Counted from the stretch's first letter, positions 1 to 6,906 are shown. The stretch is DNA of 9,290 nucleotides from Pseudomonadales bacterium (GCA_013043915.1 JABEVH010000295.1:1-9290); one strand, 5' to 3'. A program made the numbers and translations. Notes: generated by a model not told the origin, from the letters alone.

Positions 1-305
1 CGGCTGAACGAACCACGGCTGGTCATCAATCTTTCAACCTCTCGGGGGGGGAAACGTTAACTTACCAGGCTATGGTTCAGCGCATTATAAAAGATGCCGG
101 CATCACCGGTTGGGTCATTCCTGTCCCTACCTACCTTCTGCGTTTTGCCATCCTTATGTTGCGATGGCTCCCCGCCTACCGTTTGTATAACCCTGCCATG
201 GCAGATCGCATGATGCAGGACCTGATATTTTCCCACGATGAGGCCAAATCAGCTTTGGGATTTAATCCCCGTGGTTTTAGACTGCAAGCCCGGGACCTCC
301 CTTGA
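1..305 (+). CDS. NAD-dependent epimerase/dehydratase family protein, C-terminal part (5' end outside window)
   Basis: The reading frame is already open at the left edge (full codons from base 3) and ends with TGA at 303-305, so only about the last 100 residues are present. The text FNLSGGETLTYQAMV matches the late part of extended short-chain dehydrogenases that act on nucleotide sugars, where an SGGE-T-Y segment is followed by a hydrophobic stretch (here around PVPTYLLRFAILMLRWLPAY) and a closing segment with DLIFS and an ALGFNPRGF-like motif. The Rossmann NAD-binding domain and the YxxxK catalytic site would lie upstream and cannot be checked. The likely role is an epimerase or dehydratase for surface polysaccharide sugars; the substrate is unknown. 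An ATG at 72 is internal, because the matching SGGE motif lies before it. The codons for SGGE contain a run of eight G. The 3' end overlaps the convergent pyrC' gene by 29 bases. Confidence 0.8.
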   Translation, partial: AERTTAGHQSFNLSGGETLTYQAMVQRIIKDAGITGWVIPVPTYLLRFAILMLRWLPAYRLYNPAMADRMMQDLIFSHDEAKSALGFNPRGFRLQARDLP

Positions 306-1560
306 TCTGAGGCTGTCCTTCCACCCAAACCTGGACCACCTTACCCTGAAGGGTTTGTCCCAGGAACGGTGTATTATGTCCATGGGAGCGTAACATTTCA
401 GGAAATACCTGCCAGCTTAGACGCTCGTCAAAGGCCACCAGGTCAGCAACATCCCCAACACACAGTGAACAGGTTGCCTGCCCAAGTACCCGGCGTGGCG
501 CCTGCGCCAATGCATCCACCAGTCGTGTTCGACTCAGCTCACCTGATCGAACTAGTCGCAAACCCAGGCCCAACATGGTTTCCAGCGTTGACATCCCTGG
601 CATGGTAGCGGCGAAGGGAGCCAGTTTTGCGCTGGCATCCAGTGGCTGATGATCAGAGCATATGGCATCAATAGTGCCCTCACGAACCCCTTCTAATAGC
701 GCCTGTCGGTCAGACTCGGAACGTAGGGGGGGGCGCACATGCGCCATGGCATTAAAACCATCAATAGATTCATCGGTCAAATGCAATTGATGCATGGATA
801 CATCTGCCGTCACAGGCAAGCCCTGACTGCGAGCCCAACGCAACAGCATCACACTTCCTGCCGTGGACAGTTGTCCAAAATGGGCCTGGATGCCTGTTTG
901 TGCGACCAGCAATAGCTGAGTTGCCATGGCTACAGTTTCCGCACTGCTGGGAATACCAGGAAGCCCCAGGCGAGAGGCCATGAACCCATCATGTGCACAG
1001 CCCTGCGCCAAGGAGGCATCTTCTGGCGAGAAGAACACCTTCAAACCCTGGCCTGCGGCATATTCCAAGCAGCGTAGCAATGTTTCAGCTGATGCCATGG
1101 GTCGTCTAGCCTGGCTAACAGCAATGCATCCAGCCGCCTTAAGGGCAGCCATATTAGCCAGCGACTGGCCATCCAGGCCCCGGGTCAAAGCTCCCAAGGG
1201 AAATACTCTGACCTTGCTAGCTGCCGCCGCTCGCTCCAGCACCAAGGCAACGATAGCAGGTGTATCCATGACAGGCCGTGTATCCGGCGGCAACACCAGC
1301 TGGGCAAATCCCCCTGCCAAGGCGGCTGCCGTCTCAGTAACTATACTGCCATGCTCTCTGTCACCAGGTTCTCGCAGCCTGGCTGACAGGTCGGTAAAAG
1401 CTGGCGCCAAGGTCAAGTGGGTACAATCCAGATGATGAGCGCCCCCAGGCATGGAACCAAGCGCTGCAATTTTGCCATGCTTAATCCCTATATCCATACT
1501 TTGGGTAACGCCATCACCTGTTTCCAGACTTGCTCCACACAACCAAATATCCATCGTCAC
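277..1560 (-). CDS. pyrC': Dihydroorotase-like protein PyrC', predicted non-catalytic partner of aspartate transcarbamoylase
   Basis: This 427-residue protein has the overall plan of type I dihydroorotases (PAFTDL...LREPG near residues 53-66, STAGSVMLLRWA, VRPPLRSESDR, SDHQPLD). The zinc site is destroyed: the usual HxH after the Asp-Leu pair is S59-A-R61, the SDDG segment that gives a metal-binding Asp is absent around residue 149, the HAED histidine is replaced within FFSPED (about S177), and the His of the HVST motif is Gln in GQLSTA. Only the late SDH Asp remains. In Pseudomonas such PyrC' proteins are inactive but needed to assemble the aspartate transcarbamoylase holoenzyme, so a structural role with PyrB is likely and a true pyrC should exist elsewhere. 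The GTG start overlaps the pyrB stop as GTGA and has GGGAG eight bases upstream. An ATG two codons later is the alternative start. Confidence 0.93.
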   Translation of the reverse strand: MTMDIWLCGASLETGDGVTQSMDIGIKHGKIAALGSMPGGAHHLDCTHLTLAPAFTDLSARLREPGDREHGSIVTETAAALAGGFAQLVLPPDTRPVMDTPAIVALVLERAAAASKVRVFPLGALTRGLDGQSLANMAALKAAGCIAVSQARRPMASAETLLRCLEYAAGQGLKVFFSPEDASLAQGCAHDGFMASRLGLPGIPSSAETVAMATQLLLVAQTGIQAHFGQLSTAGSVMLLRWARSQGLPVTADVSMHQLHLTDESIDGFNAMAHVRPPLRSESDRQALLEGVREGTIDAICSDHQPLDASAKLAPFAATMPGMSTLETMLGLGLRLVRSGELSRTRLVDALAQAPRRVLGQATCSLCVGDVADLVAFDERLSWQVFPEMLRSHGHNTPFLGQTLQGKVVQVWVEGQPQIKGGPGLAV

Positions 1561-2543
1561 TGTTTTTGCTCCCGTTGTCCCTGAATGGCCATGGACAGCA
1601 CCGCCATACGTACAGCGATGCCATAATTGACCTGTTGCAGTATCACGGACTGTGGTCCATCGGCTACGCTGCTGGCAATTTCCACACCGCGGTTGATCGG
1701 GCCCGGATGCATGACCAGTGCCCCTGGACGGGCAAGTCGCAAACGTTCAGGCGTAAGGCCATACAGAGAAAAGAACTCCTCGGCTGAAGGCAGCAGCGCC
1801 GACTCCATACGCTCATTCTGGATACGCAAGCACACAATAACGTCGACGTCCCGTAAGCCTTCTTCCATGCGATCAAAAATGCGCACACCCATCTGATCCA
1901 CACCGGTAGGCATCAGCGTACGTGGACCAATAAGATGAATGGCGCTCGCCCCCAAGGTCTGTAAGGCATGGATCTCGGCACGGGCAACCCGCGAATGTTT
2001 TATATCTCCAACGATGGCAACCGTCAGGTTCTGTAAAGAACCTGCATGGCGACGCATCGTCAGCATATCCAGCATGGCCTGGGTAGGGTGAGCATGCTGC
2101 CCATCACCTGCATTGATAACAGCTACCGCAGGGGTCACCTGTTCTGCGATAAAGTGGGCAGCCCCCGAGCGATTATGCCGTACCACGAAAATATCCGCAG
2201 TCATCGCCTCAAGATTCCACAGCATATCGCGCAGCGTCTCACCCTTGCTGGTTGATGATGTCGATATATCGATATTGAGCACATCAGCTGACAAGCGTTT
2301 GGCGGCTACTTCAAAAGTTGTACGTGTCCGTGTACTGGCCTCAAAAAATAGATTCATCACCGTACAACCCGTCAACAAGGGCTCATGGCGTACACGCCCA
2401 TCCGTTAACAAAAACGATTCAGCGCGATCAAGAATCTCTGTCAGCAGTTCCCGAGACAATCCCTCGGTGGTAAGAAAATGACGCAAACGGCCTTGGGCAT
2501 TGAGTTGTAACCGACTAGCTTGATGCGCGTGCGAAATATGCAT
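1557..2543 (-). CDS. pyrB: Aspartate carbamoyltransferase catalytic subunit
   Basis: Joins carbamoyl phosphate and aspartate to give carbamoyl aspartate, the first committed step of pyrimidine synthesis, in the cytoplasm. With the start chosen here the protein has 328 residues. The carbamoyl phosphate loop STRTR is at 70-74, the mobile SKGETL loop with Lys100 follows, then VVRH, the HPTQ motif at 151-154, a VGDIKHSRVARA segment that begins the aspartate domain, RIQNERM and near the end MHPGPINRGVEI. All key residues look intact. I chose the ATG at 2543 because AAGGGGGG sits four to six bases before it. An in-frame ATG at 2579 would add twelve residues but falls in the centre of an inverted repeat and has no such site. 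The stop overlaps the pyrC' start, which fits translational coupling and a PyrB-PyrC' complex. No pyrI regulatory chain gene is adjacent. Confidence 0.97.
   Translation of the reverse strand: MHISHAHQASRLQLNAQGRLRHFLTTEGLSRELLTEILDRAESFLLTDGRVRHEPLLTGCTVMNLFFEASTRTRTTFEVAAKRLSADVLNIDISTSSTSKGETLRDMLWNLEAMTADIFVVRHNRSGAAHFIAEQVTPAVAVINAGDGQHAHPTQAMLDMLTMRRHAGSLQNLTVAIVGDIKHSRVARAEIHALQTLGASAIHLIGPRTLMPTGVDQMGVRIFDRMEEGLRDVDVIVCLRIQNERMESALLPSAEEFFSLYGLTPERLRLARPGALVMHPGPINRGVEIASSVADGPQSVILQQVNYGIAVRMAVLSMAIQGQREQKQ
1569..1573 (-). promoter_or_regulatory. Ribosome binding site of pyrC' (favours the GTG start)
   Basis: GGGAG on the minus strand lies eight bases before the GTG at 1560 and fourteen bases before the ATG at 1554. 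The spacing supports the GTG that overlaps the pyrB stop codon. Confidence 0.6.
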
Positions 2544-2547
2544 GTTG

Positions 2548-2555
2548 CCCCCCTT
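2548..2555 (-). promoter_or_regulatory. Ribosome binding site of pyrB (decides the start)
   Basis: AAGGGGGG on the minus strand, preceded by further A residues, ends four bases before the ATG at 2543. It supports the shorter PyrB and argues against the in-frame ATG at 2579. Confidence 0.7.
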
Positions 2556-2569
2556 TTTAATGAATTCTA

Positions 2570-2588
2570 CCGCATGCATGGCATGCGG
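2570..2588. repeat. Perfect 8-bp inverted repeat upstream of pyrB
   Basis: CCGCATGC at 2570-2577 and GCATGCGG at 2581-2588 are exact reverse complements separated by three bases. The dyad lies 26 bases upstream of the chosen pyrB start. On the pyrB strand it is directly followed by TAGAAT (bases 2564-2569), which resembles a -10 box, although I see no good -35 box at the usual distance. A second short dyad, CGATG-T-CATCG at 2590-2600, lies next to it. It could be an operator for pyrB or for the divergent barrel gene, or an RNA hairpin in the pyrB leader. No T-run follows on either strand, so it is not a standard terminator. The repeat is seen directly; its role is inference. Confidence 0.8.
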
Positions 2589-2666
2589 GCGATGTCATCG
2601 TACTGGACAGCACACATTTAGTTAGGCAGCATGAGCCATGTTCTACTGACCGAAGAGAATTTACTC

Positions 2667-3362
2667 ATGCGCTATGCATCCTGGCAACTTGTACCCTGGC
2701 TGACCCTTCTTGCTATCACCTCAGTGCATGCGGCTCTGCCTGGTGCTTTTACGGTGGGCATTGATCTGGGTCAGGTTCAGGATTTTATCAGTGATTCCTC
2801 TTGGGCCTCCGAAGCTCAGCGTGCAACCGCCAGCGGAGCTGGCTCCAACCCAGTAACCAGCAACAGCCAGCATAATCTCGCCTTAGGTGCTTCCTTAGGC
2901 TATGTACTCAACCAGCTTGATTCCCCTCTGGGTCCTATCAACTACGGCTTGGAAACAGGGTTCAGGGTTTTAGGCGGCGGGCAGCGTACAACCAACTGGA
3001 GTAACGGCAATCAAGAAAATCTCAAGAACTCGGTCAACTATGCCAGGCTCAACCTTAGCGCTGAGATGCCTTTGGCCCATAGCGGAGTCTCCCTGCTTGG
3101 CAGGGCAGGTGTAGCTTTGGTATCCGATAAAACCCAGTATTTAACCAATATCCCAGGGGTCAGTAACTTTAATCAGACGCAAGACGCTGCTCAACCTTAT
3201 TGGGCATTGGGTGTCGGTCTTGGCGGCAGTTTTGCCCAGTTTGATGTGATGTACGAGTATGTCGGTATGCCCACCACCAGCTCACGCCCTCTAGCGGGCG
3301 GTGCCGTTAGCGGTGTCAACAATATCGGCAGTATCACGGTAGGAGCCAGCCTCGCTTTCTGA
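2667..3362 (+). CDS. Small outer-membrane beta-barrel protein, secreted by Sec signal peptide
   Basis: Function unknown. With the ATG at 2667 the protein has 231 residues and begins with a good signal peptide: Arg2, a hydrophobic core WLTLLAITS and probable cleavage after V-H-A at residue 22. The mature part (about 209 residues) has no cysteine and shows alternating stretches typical of transmembrane strands, such as GAFTVGIDLG, HNLALGASLGYVL, YGLETGFRVL, YARLNLSAEM, YWALGVGLGG and FDVMYEYVGM. It closes with ITVGASLAF, whose terminal Phe fits the signal for the BAM insertion machinery. Size and pattern suggest a barrel of about eight strands with long Asn/Ser/Gln-rich loops. An in-frame ATG at 2631 would put twelve residues before the signal peptide and is less likely; GAAGAG precedes the 2667 start. 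It is divergent from pyrB and its TGA directly abuts the ruvX stop. Confidence 0.82.
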   Translation: MRYASWQLVPWLTLLAITSVHAALPGAFTVGIDLGQVQDFISDSSWASEAQRATASGAGSNPVTSNSQHNLALGASLGYVLNQLDSPLGPINYGLETGFRVLGGGQRTTNWSNGNQENLKNSVNYARLNLSAEMPLAHSGVSLLGRAGVALVSDKTQYLTNIPGVSNFNQTQDAAQPYWALGVGLGGSFAQFDVMYEYVGMPTTSSRPLAGGAVSGVNNIGSITVGASLAF

Positions 3363-3773
3363 TTACGCCAGCTCGCGCAGGTAACTCTCCAGTAGAATCG
3401 CAGCCGCCTCAGCATCAAGTCCAGCGCGGCTGCATCCGCGTTCATCACGTTGCCATTGCGCTTCTTCAGAGGTTAAGCGTTCATCCACCGTATGTACTGG
3501 GACATGGTAACGCGCCTGCAGGCGTCGTACGAATTTTTGTGCACGCGTTGTCATCTCAGAGGCTTGGCCATCGAGGTGCAAGGGAACGCCCACCACTAAA
3601 GCAGACGGTTGCCATGTGGCGATCAAAGCATCAAGAGCCTTCCAATCGGGTATACCATCACGCGCTGATAGGGTAGCCAGTGGTGTTGCCGTGCGCAGCA
3701 AGGATTGCCCCTGCGCTACTCCAATACGACGAGTGCCATAATCCAGCCCCAGGTAGCTGAGAACTTTAGGCAT
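3363..3773 (-). CDS. ruvX: RuvX/YqgF family Holliday junction resolvase-like nuclease
   Basis: A 136-residue RNase H-fold protein of the YqgF (RuvX) family, close to the usual length of about 140. Family motifs are complete: LGLDYGTRRIGVA with Asp11 near the start, VVGVPLHLDG at 60-69, VDERLTS at 96-102 with Asp97-Glu98, and GLDAEAAAILLESYL near the end with Asp120. These acidic residues form the metal site in the fold. Family members are linked to processing of the 5' end of pre-16S rRNA in E. coli and resemble junction resolvases; which activity dominates here cannot be read from sequence. It is last in the pyrE-gshB-tonB-yqgE-ruvX operon, its start overlaps the end of yqgE by eight bases, and the yqgE-ruvX pairing is widespread in proteobacteria. 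The stop codon touches the convergent barrel gene with no spacer. Confidence 0.95.
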   Translation of the reverse strand: MPKVLSYLGLDYGTRRIGVAQGQSLLRTATPLATLSARDGIPDWKALDALIATWQPSALVVGVPLHLDGQASEMTTRAQKFVRRLQARYHVPVHTVDERLTSEEAQWQRDERGCSRAGLDAEAAAILLESYLRELA

Positions 3774-4335
3774 GCCCTACACCTACATCCAACAAGCGCA
3801 TATCCACCCCAAGTGAGCGAGCTGCAGCCTGCCAGCGCTGCTCCATCGGTAAATGAAAAAGAATTTGTTGATCAACAGGACAGGAAAGCCATGCATTTTG
3901 CACAATTTCCTGTTCCAGCTGCCCCGGCCCCCAGCCTGCATACCCCAGTGCCACCAAATAATCATCGGGTCCGCGCCCCTCCGCCAAGGCCTGCAAAATG
4001 TCCCGTGAGCTGGTCAAATAGAGTTCATCAGGTAAAACCCGTGTCGACATCCAGGTTCCCCCCTGATGATGCAAAACGAACCCCACATGCTGGGCTACCG
4101 GACCGCCGCTGAGAACGCGTGCCTCAGGCCAGCGCAGGGGAGCCTGTGCAGGCAGTGCTACCTCAGTCAATAACTCCTGAATGGTTAACTCCGTAGGCCG
4201 ATTAATGACCAAACCCACGGCACCTTCATCGTCATGATGGAGAACATAGGTAATGGTTTCCACAAAACGGGGATCCAGCATGCCAGGCATAGCTAAGAGA
4301 AACTGGTGAGAAAAATTAGCCGTAGGCAACGTCAT
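3766..4335 (-). CDS. yqgE: UPF0301 family protein YqgE/AlgH
   Basis: A 189-residue protein of the DUF179/UPF0301 family, near the usual size of about 185-190. Diagnostic segments are LLAMPGMLDPRF at 13-24, EGAVGLVINRP at 37-47, LSGGPV in the middle and ALGYAGWGPGQLEQEI in the C-terminal third. The molecular function is not settled. The Pseudomonas homologue was named AlgH because of a link to alginate regulation, while other work connects the family with ruvX through constant gene adjacency. There is no signal peptide or membrane segment, so it is cytoplasmic. The start has GGAG six bases upstream. A 65-base gap separates it from tonB, the only real gap inside this operon, and it holds a possible internal promoter. 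It overlaps ruvX by eight bases. Confidence 0.94.
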   Translation of the reverse strand: MTLPTANFSHQFLLAMPGMLDPRFVETITYVLHHDDEGAVGLVINRPTELTIQELLTEVALPAQAPLRWPEARVLSGGPVAQHVGFVLHHQGGTWMSTRVLPDELYLTSSRDILQALAEGRGPDDYLVALGYAGWGPGQLEQEIVQNAWLSCPVDQQILFHLPMEQRWQAAARSLGVDMRLLDVGVGHA

Positions 4336-4355
4336 ATCAGCTCCACTTCAAGATC

Positions 4356-4386
4356 ACTATATTCACTATGGAGATCCATCGGTCAA
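4356..4386 (-). promoter_or_regulatory. Possible internal promoter for yqgE-ruvX
   Basis: On the minus strand TTGACC (4381-4386) and TATAGT (4356-4361) each match the sigma-70 hexamers at five of six positions, separated by 19 bases, which is longer than ideal. It lies in the 65-base gap between the end of tonB and the start of yqgE. A direct repeat of TCACTAT (4354-4360 and 4363-4369, plus strand) overlaps the -10 region and could be a binding site or chance. Confidence 0.3.
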
Positions 4387-4400
4387 ATCACAAGCAGGAA

Positions 4401-5285
4401 TCATTCTCCCGTCGATTGCAGCTGATCGTCATACTTCCAGGTACGAATGATTTGCAGGATGTCAGTATCTCGCCTTATAGCTTCAGGAAACACCTGAAAC
4501 GGCTGCGCCAGCCAGACGCTGCGTTGCGCTGCAGCATCGAGAATGCCCGAGCCTGAACGCTTCAACACATCAATACGTTTAACATGCCCCCCTGCATCAA
4601 TGGCTACCAAAAGCCGAACACTCCCATGAAGATGTCTTTCGCGTGCTTCAGGAGGATAGTTCTCATTACCCACCATCTCGATTTTACGACGAAACGCATC
4701 CACATAGGCGGCATCTCGATCATACCGTGTAGACACTGAGGACACAGACCTTACCCTAGGCCGTTTTGCATAAGCCTGACGCTTAGCTGCCAGCCTGGCC
4801 TCAAGCGTGGCTATTTCCTGGCTTTGCGCATCTGAGTTCATGGACTGCAGGCCTATATGGGCATCTTGCTGCTTCTGCTGTGTATCCTTTGGCACCCTAC
4901 GGCTATGACCCCTTGTGGTCACGCGATGATCGATCTGCTGCCGGGTATTTTGCTGCTCATCTTGCTGCGCCGTCTCCTGAATTCGAGCCTCATGGAATGC
5001 TGACTGTTCCGGACTCTCCTGGACTTGTGCATGATCAAGCTCGCCGCTACCTTGCTGGTTGGCCTGGGCAAGATAATCGGCATCTGGATTGGAATGGTCA
5101 CTGCGATGTAGCGCCAGCGTAACTTCCATCACATGAGCTGGATGAGGTAGGGGAGAGGAAAATCCAAGACCAAAAATCAGGAGCGCATGGATCAGTGTCG
5201 CTAGAAAAAGGGTAAATCCCAAACGATCACCCGGAGAGACGCCTGCTGTCAAAGCGGGAACTTCATCACGTCCTGGAGCTGGCAT
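4401..5285 (-). CDS. tonB: TonB-family energy transducer with Gln-rich linker
   Basis: A 294-residue inner-membrane protein that would pass proton motive force from ExbB-ExbD to outer-membrane partners. An N-terminal cytoplasmic tail of about 20 residues is followed by one membrane helix at about 22-42, with a His at 33 in the place where TonB helices carry a functional His. The C-terminal 90 residues are a clear TonB domain: NYPPEARERHLHGSVRLLV, SGSGILDAAA, a PFQVFPEAI segment and a final RTWKYDD. The linker between them is rich in Gln, His and charged residues and lacks the Glu-Pro/Lys-Pro repeats of classical TonB. In P. aeruginosa the gene at the same place, tonB3, is needed for twitching motility, so a role in type IV pilus function is possible rather than iron uptake. 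Its start overlaps gshB by 20 bases, with GGAAG six bases upstream. No exbB or exbD is nearby. Confidence 0.9.
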   Translation of the reverse strand: MPAPGRDEVPALTAGVSPGDRLGFTLFLATLIHALLIFGLGFSSPLPHPAHVMEVTLALHRSDHSNPDADYLAQANQQGSGELDHAQVQESPEQSAFHEARIQETAQQDEQQNTRQQIDHRVTTRGHSRRVPKDTQQKQQDAHIGLQSMNSDAQSQEIATLEARLAAKRQAYAKRPRVRSVSSVSTRYDRDAAYVDAFRRKIEMVGNENYPPEARERHLHGSVRLLVAIDAGGHVKRIDVLKRSGSGILDAAAQRSVWLAQPFQVFPEAIRRDTDILQIIRTWKYDDQLQSTGE

Positions 5286-6219
5286 GTACCACTTCCATGG
5301 ACACTACCACCCGTTCAGCGATTCCCAGCGGCACAACCGCCTCAATTTCACGCACACAGGTTGGACTGGTCACATTGATCTCTGTCAGATAATCGCCTAT
5401 CACATCTATTCCCACAAATCTTAGTCCGCGTTTTTTTAACTCAGGTCCCACCTCGGCACAAATCCATTGATCGCGTTCGCTCAAGGGTTGAACCCGTCCT
5501 ATCCCTCCAGCAGCCAGGTTGCCTCGGGTAGGATCAGCCTTGGGGATCCGTGCCAAGGCATGTGAAACTGCCTCTCCGTCTATCATCAGTATGCGTTTGT
5601 CTCCCTCAATGATAGCTGGGATATAGCGTTGAGCCATGATCGGTGTTTGCCCCAAGGCCGAAAGCATTTCAAGAATACTGGCCAGATTCAAAGCATCTTT
5701 ACCGACACGAAAAATACCCTGACCCCCCATGCCGTCCAGAGGTTTAAGGATAATATCGCCGTGCTCCGCATGAAAATCTTTAAGCAGGTATGTATCTGCC
5801 GTAATCATTGTCGGTGCACAACATTGTGGAAATTGGCTAATAAAAAATTTCTCATTACAATCACGAAGTGAAGCAGGGCGATTCACGACTTGTACGCCTT
5901 GGCGTTCGGCTAATTCCAGTGCATAGGTCATGTAAATATAGTTAAGGTCAAAGGGTGGATCCTTACGCATCAACACGGCATCCAGTTCTGCCAAGGCCAT
6001 AAACCCGGATTCACCACGCAAGAAACCGCTCGTATCGCTGGCATCAACATACAGCTGTTGTACACGCGCAGTAGCAATACCATCACGAACCGACAAATCC
6101 GTGCCCTGAAAATAAAACAACTCATGGCCACGATGTGCAGCGGCCTCGAGAATAGCCAGACTGGTGTCCTTATAGGGCTTGATGCCTTCCCAAGCATCCA
6201 TCAACATACCAATTTTCAT
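5266..6219 (-). CDS. gshB: Glutathione synthetase
   Basis: ATP-grasp ligase that joins gamma-glutamylcysteine and glycine to make glutathione in the cytoplasm. With the ATG at 6219 the protein has 317 residues, matching the E. coli enzyme (about 316). Visible features are the N-terminal MKIGMLMD strand with KDTS shortly after, RKDPPFD at 85-91, NEKF at 122-125, Lys159 in the ILKPLDGMGGQGIF glycine-rich ATP loop (157-170), and EINVTSPTCVREIE near the C-terminus, which holds metal and substrate contacts. All look intact. A longer start at 6276 would add nineteen residues that do not belong to the family and would lie inside pyrE, so I reject it. GGA lies eight bases before the chosen ATG, and the pyrE stop is only four bases upstream, so it is co-transcribed with pyrE. 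Its 3' end runs 20 bases into tonB. Confidence 0.97.
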   Translation of the reverse strand: MKIGMLMDAWEGIKPYKDTSLAILEAAAHRGHELFYFQGTDLSVRDGIATARVQQLYVDASDTSGFLRGESGFMALAELDAVLMRKDPPFDLNYIYMTYALELAERQGVQVVNRPASLRDCNEKFFISQFPQCCAPTMITADTYLLKDFHAEHGDIILKPLDGMGGQGIFRVGKDALNLASILEMLSALGQTPIMAQRYIPAIIEGDKRILMIDGEAVSHALARIPKADPTRGNLAAGGIGRVQPLSERDQWICAEVGPELKKRGLRFVGIDVIGDYLTEINVTSPTCVREIEAVVPLGIAERVVVSMEVVHASSRT

Positions 6220-6223
6220 CAAA

Positions 6224-6868
6224 CTATTCCGTACCGTATTCGGCGCGATAACGTTCAACCGCAGGGAGATAGGCATCCCATGCAGTATCCTGTCGTAGAT
6301 AGGCGATCACCTGTTCAAGTTTTACGATGGATCGTACCGGTACATGCAGGTCTCTTTCCACTTCCTGTAACGCTGAAAGTTGACCTTGCCCGCGTTCCTG
6401 TCGATCCAGAGCCACCAACACCCCGGCAGCCTGAGCCCCGGCGGCACGAATTAACGCCATGACTTCACGTATGGCTGTCCCAGCCGTAATCACATCATCG
6501 ATGATCAGTGCTCGACCCTGCAGAGGGGCTCCGACGATGTTCCCCCCCTCACCATGATCCTTGGCCTCCTTGCGGTTGAAACACCAGGGCATATCCCGAT
6601 CAAAATGCTCAGCAAGTTGCACAGCGGTGGCTGCAACAATTGGAATTCCTTTATACGCTGGTCCAAAAAGAAGGTCTGCCTCCAAGTTTAAGTCCTGCAA
6701 AGCAGCCGCATAAAAATATCCCAGCTTAGCCAAGGACTTCCCCCGGTTAAATAAACCAGCGTTAAAAAAGTAAGGGCTGCTTCTTCCCGATTTCAGGGTA
6801 AACGTTCCAAATTTTAAAACCCCTGTTTCCAGAGCAAATGTTATGAATTCATGCTGATAAGTTTTCAT
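6224..6868 (-). CDS. pyrE: Orotate phosphoribosyltransferase
   Basis: Transfers ribose-5-phosphate from PRPP to orotate to form orotidine monophosphate, step five of UMP synthesis; cytoplasmic homodimer. The 214-residue length matches the E. coli enzyme. The orotate-binding LKSGRSSPYFFN is at 25-36, FGPAYKGI at 68-75, the flexible catalytic loop FNRKEAKDHGEGG at 97-109, and the PRPP loop ALIIDDVITAGTA at 120-132. All important residues are present. It is the first gene of the pyrE-gshB-tonB-yqgE-ruvX operon and is divergent from exoA across 74 bases. I see no strong ribosome binding site before the ATG, which is preceded by CTCATCACTT. Pairing with an exonuclease III/Crc family gene head to head is as in Pseudomonas. 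Confidence 0.97.
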   Translation of the reverse strand: MKTYQHEFITFALETGVLKFGTFTLKSGRSSPYFFNAGLFNRGKSLAKLGYFYAAALQDLNLEADLLFGPAYKGIPIVAATAVQLAEHFDRDMPWCFNRKEAKDHGEGGNIVGAPLQGRALIIDDVITAGTAIREVMALIRAAGAQAAGVLVALDRQERGQGQLSALQEVERDLHVPVRSIVKLEQVIAYLRQDTAWDAYLPAVERYRAEYGTE

Positions 6869-6906
6869 AAGTGATGAGTCGCTGTCAGAATAACCGTCAA
6901 TTCCGC

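Noticed and set aside
926..1435. 169-residue open frame on the plus strand
   Set aside because: It lies fully antisense to pyrC', has no recognisable domain and a composition (many Ala, Ser, Arg, Lys) typical of a shadow frame.
2544..2579. Twelve-residue N-terminal extension of PyrB from the ATG at 2579
   Set aside because: That ATG lies at the centre of the inverted repeat and lacks a ribosome binding site, whereas the ATG at 2543 has a strong one.
2570..2588. Intrinsic terminator or pyrBI-type attenuator upstream of pyrB
   Set aside because: No T-run follows the stem on either strand and there is no leader frame with a uridine-rich pause tract.
3705..4112. 135-residue open frame on the plus strand
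   Set aside because: Antisense to ruvX and yqgE, Pro/Ser-rich with no family motif; both genes beneath it are conserved.
6220..6276. Nineteen-residue extension of glutathione synthetase
   Set aside because: It would lie inside pyrE and the family begins at the MKIGMLMD strand, which starts at 6219.
6869..6900. TTGACG as the -35 box of pyrE
   Set aside because: A -10 at the right distance would fall at the start codon and TCATCA there is a poor match.
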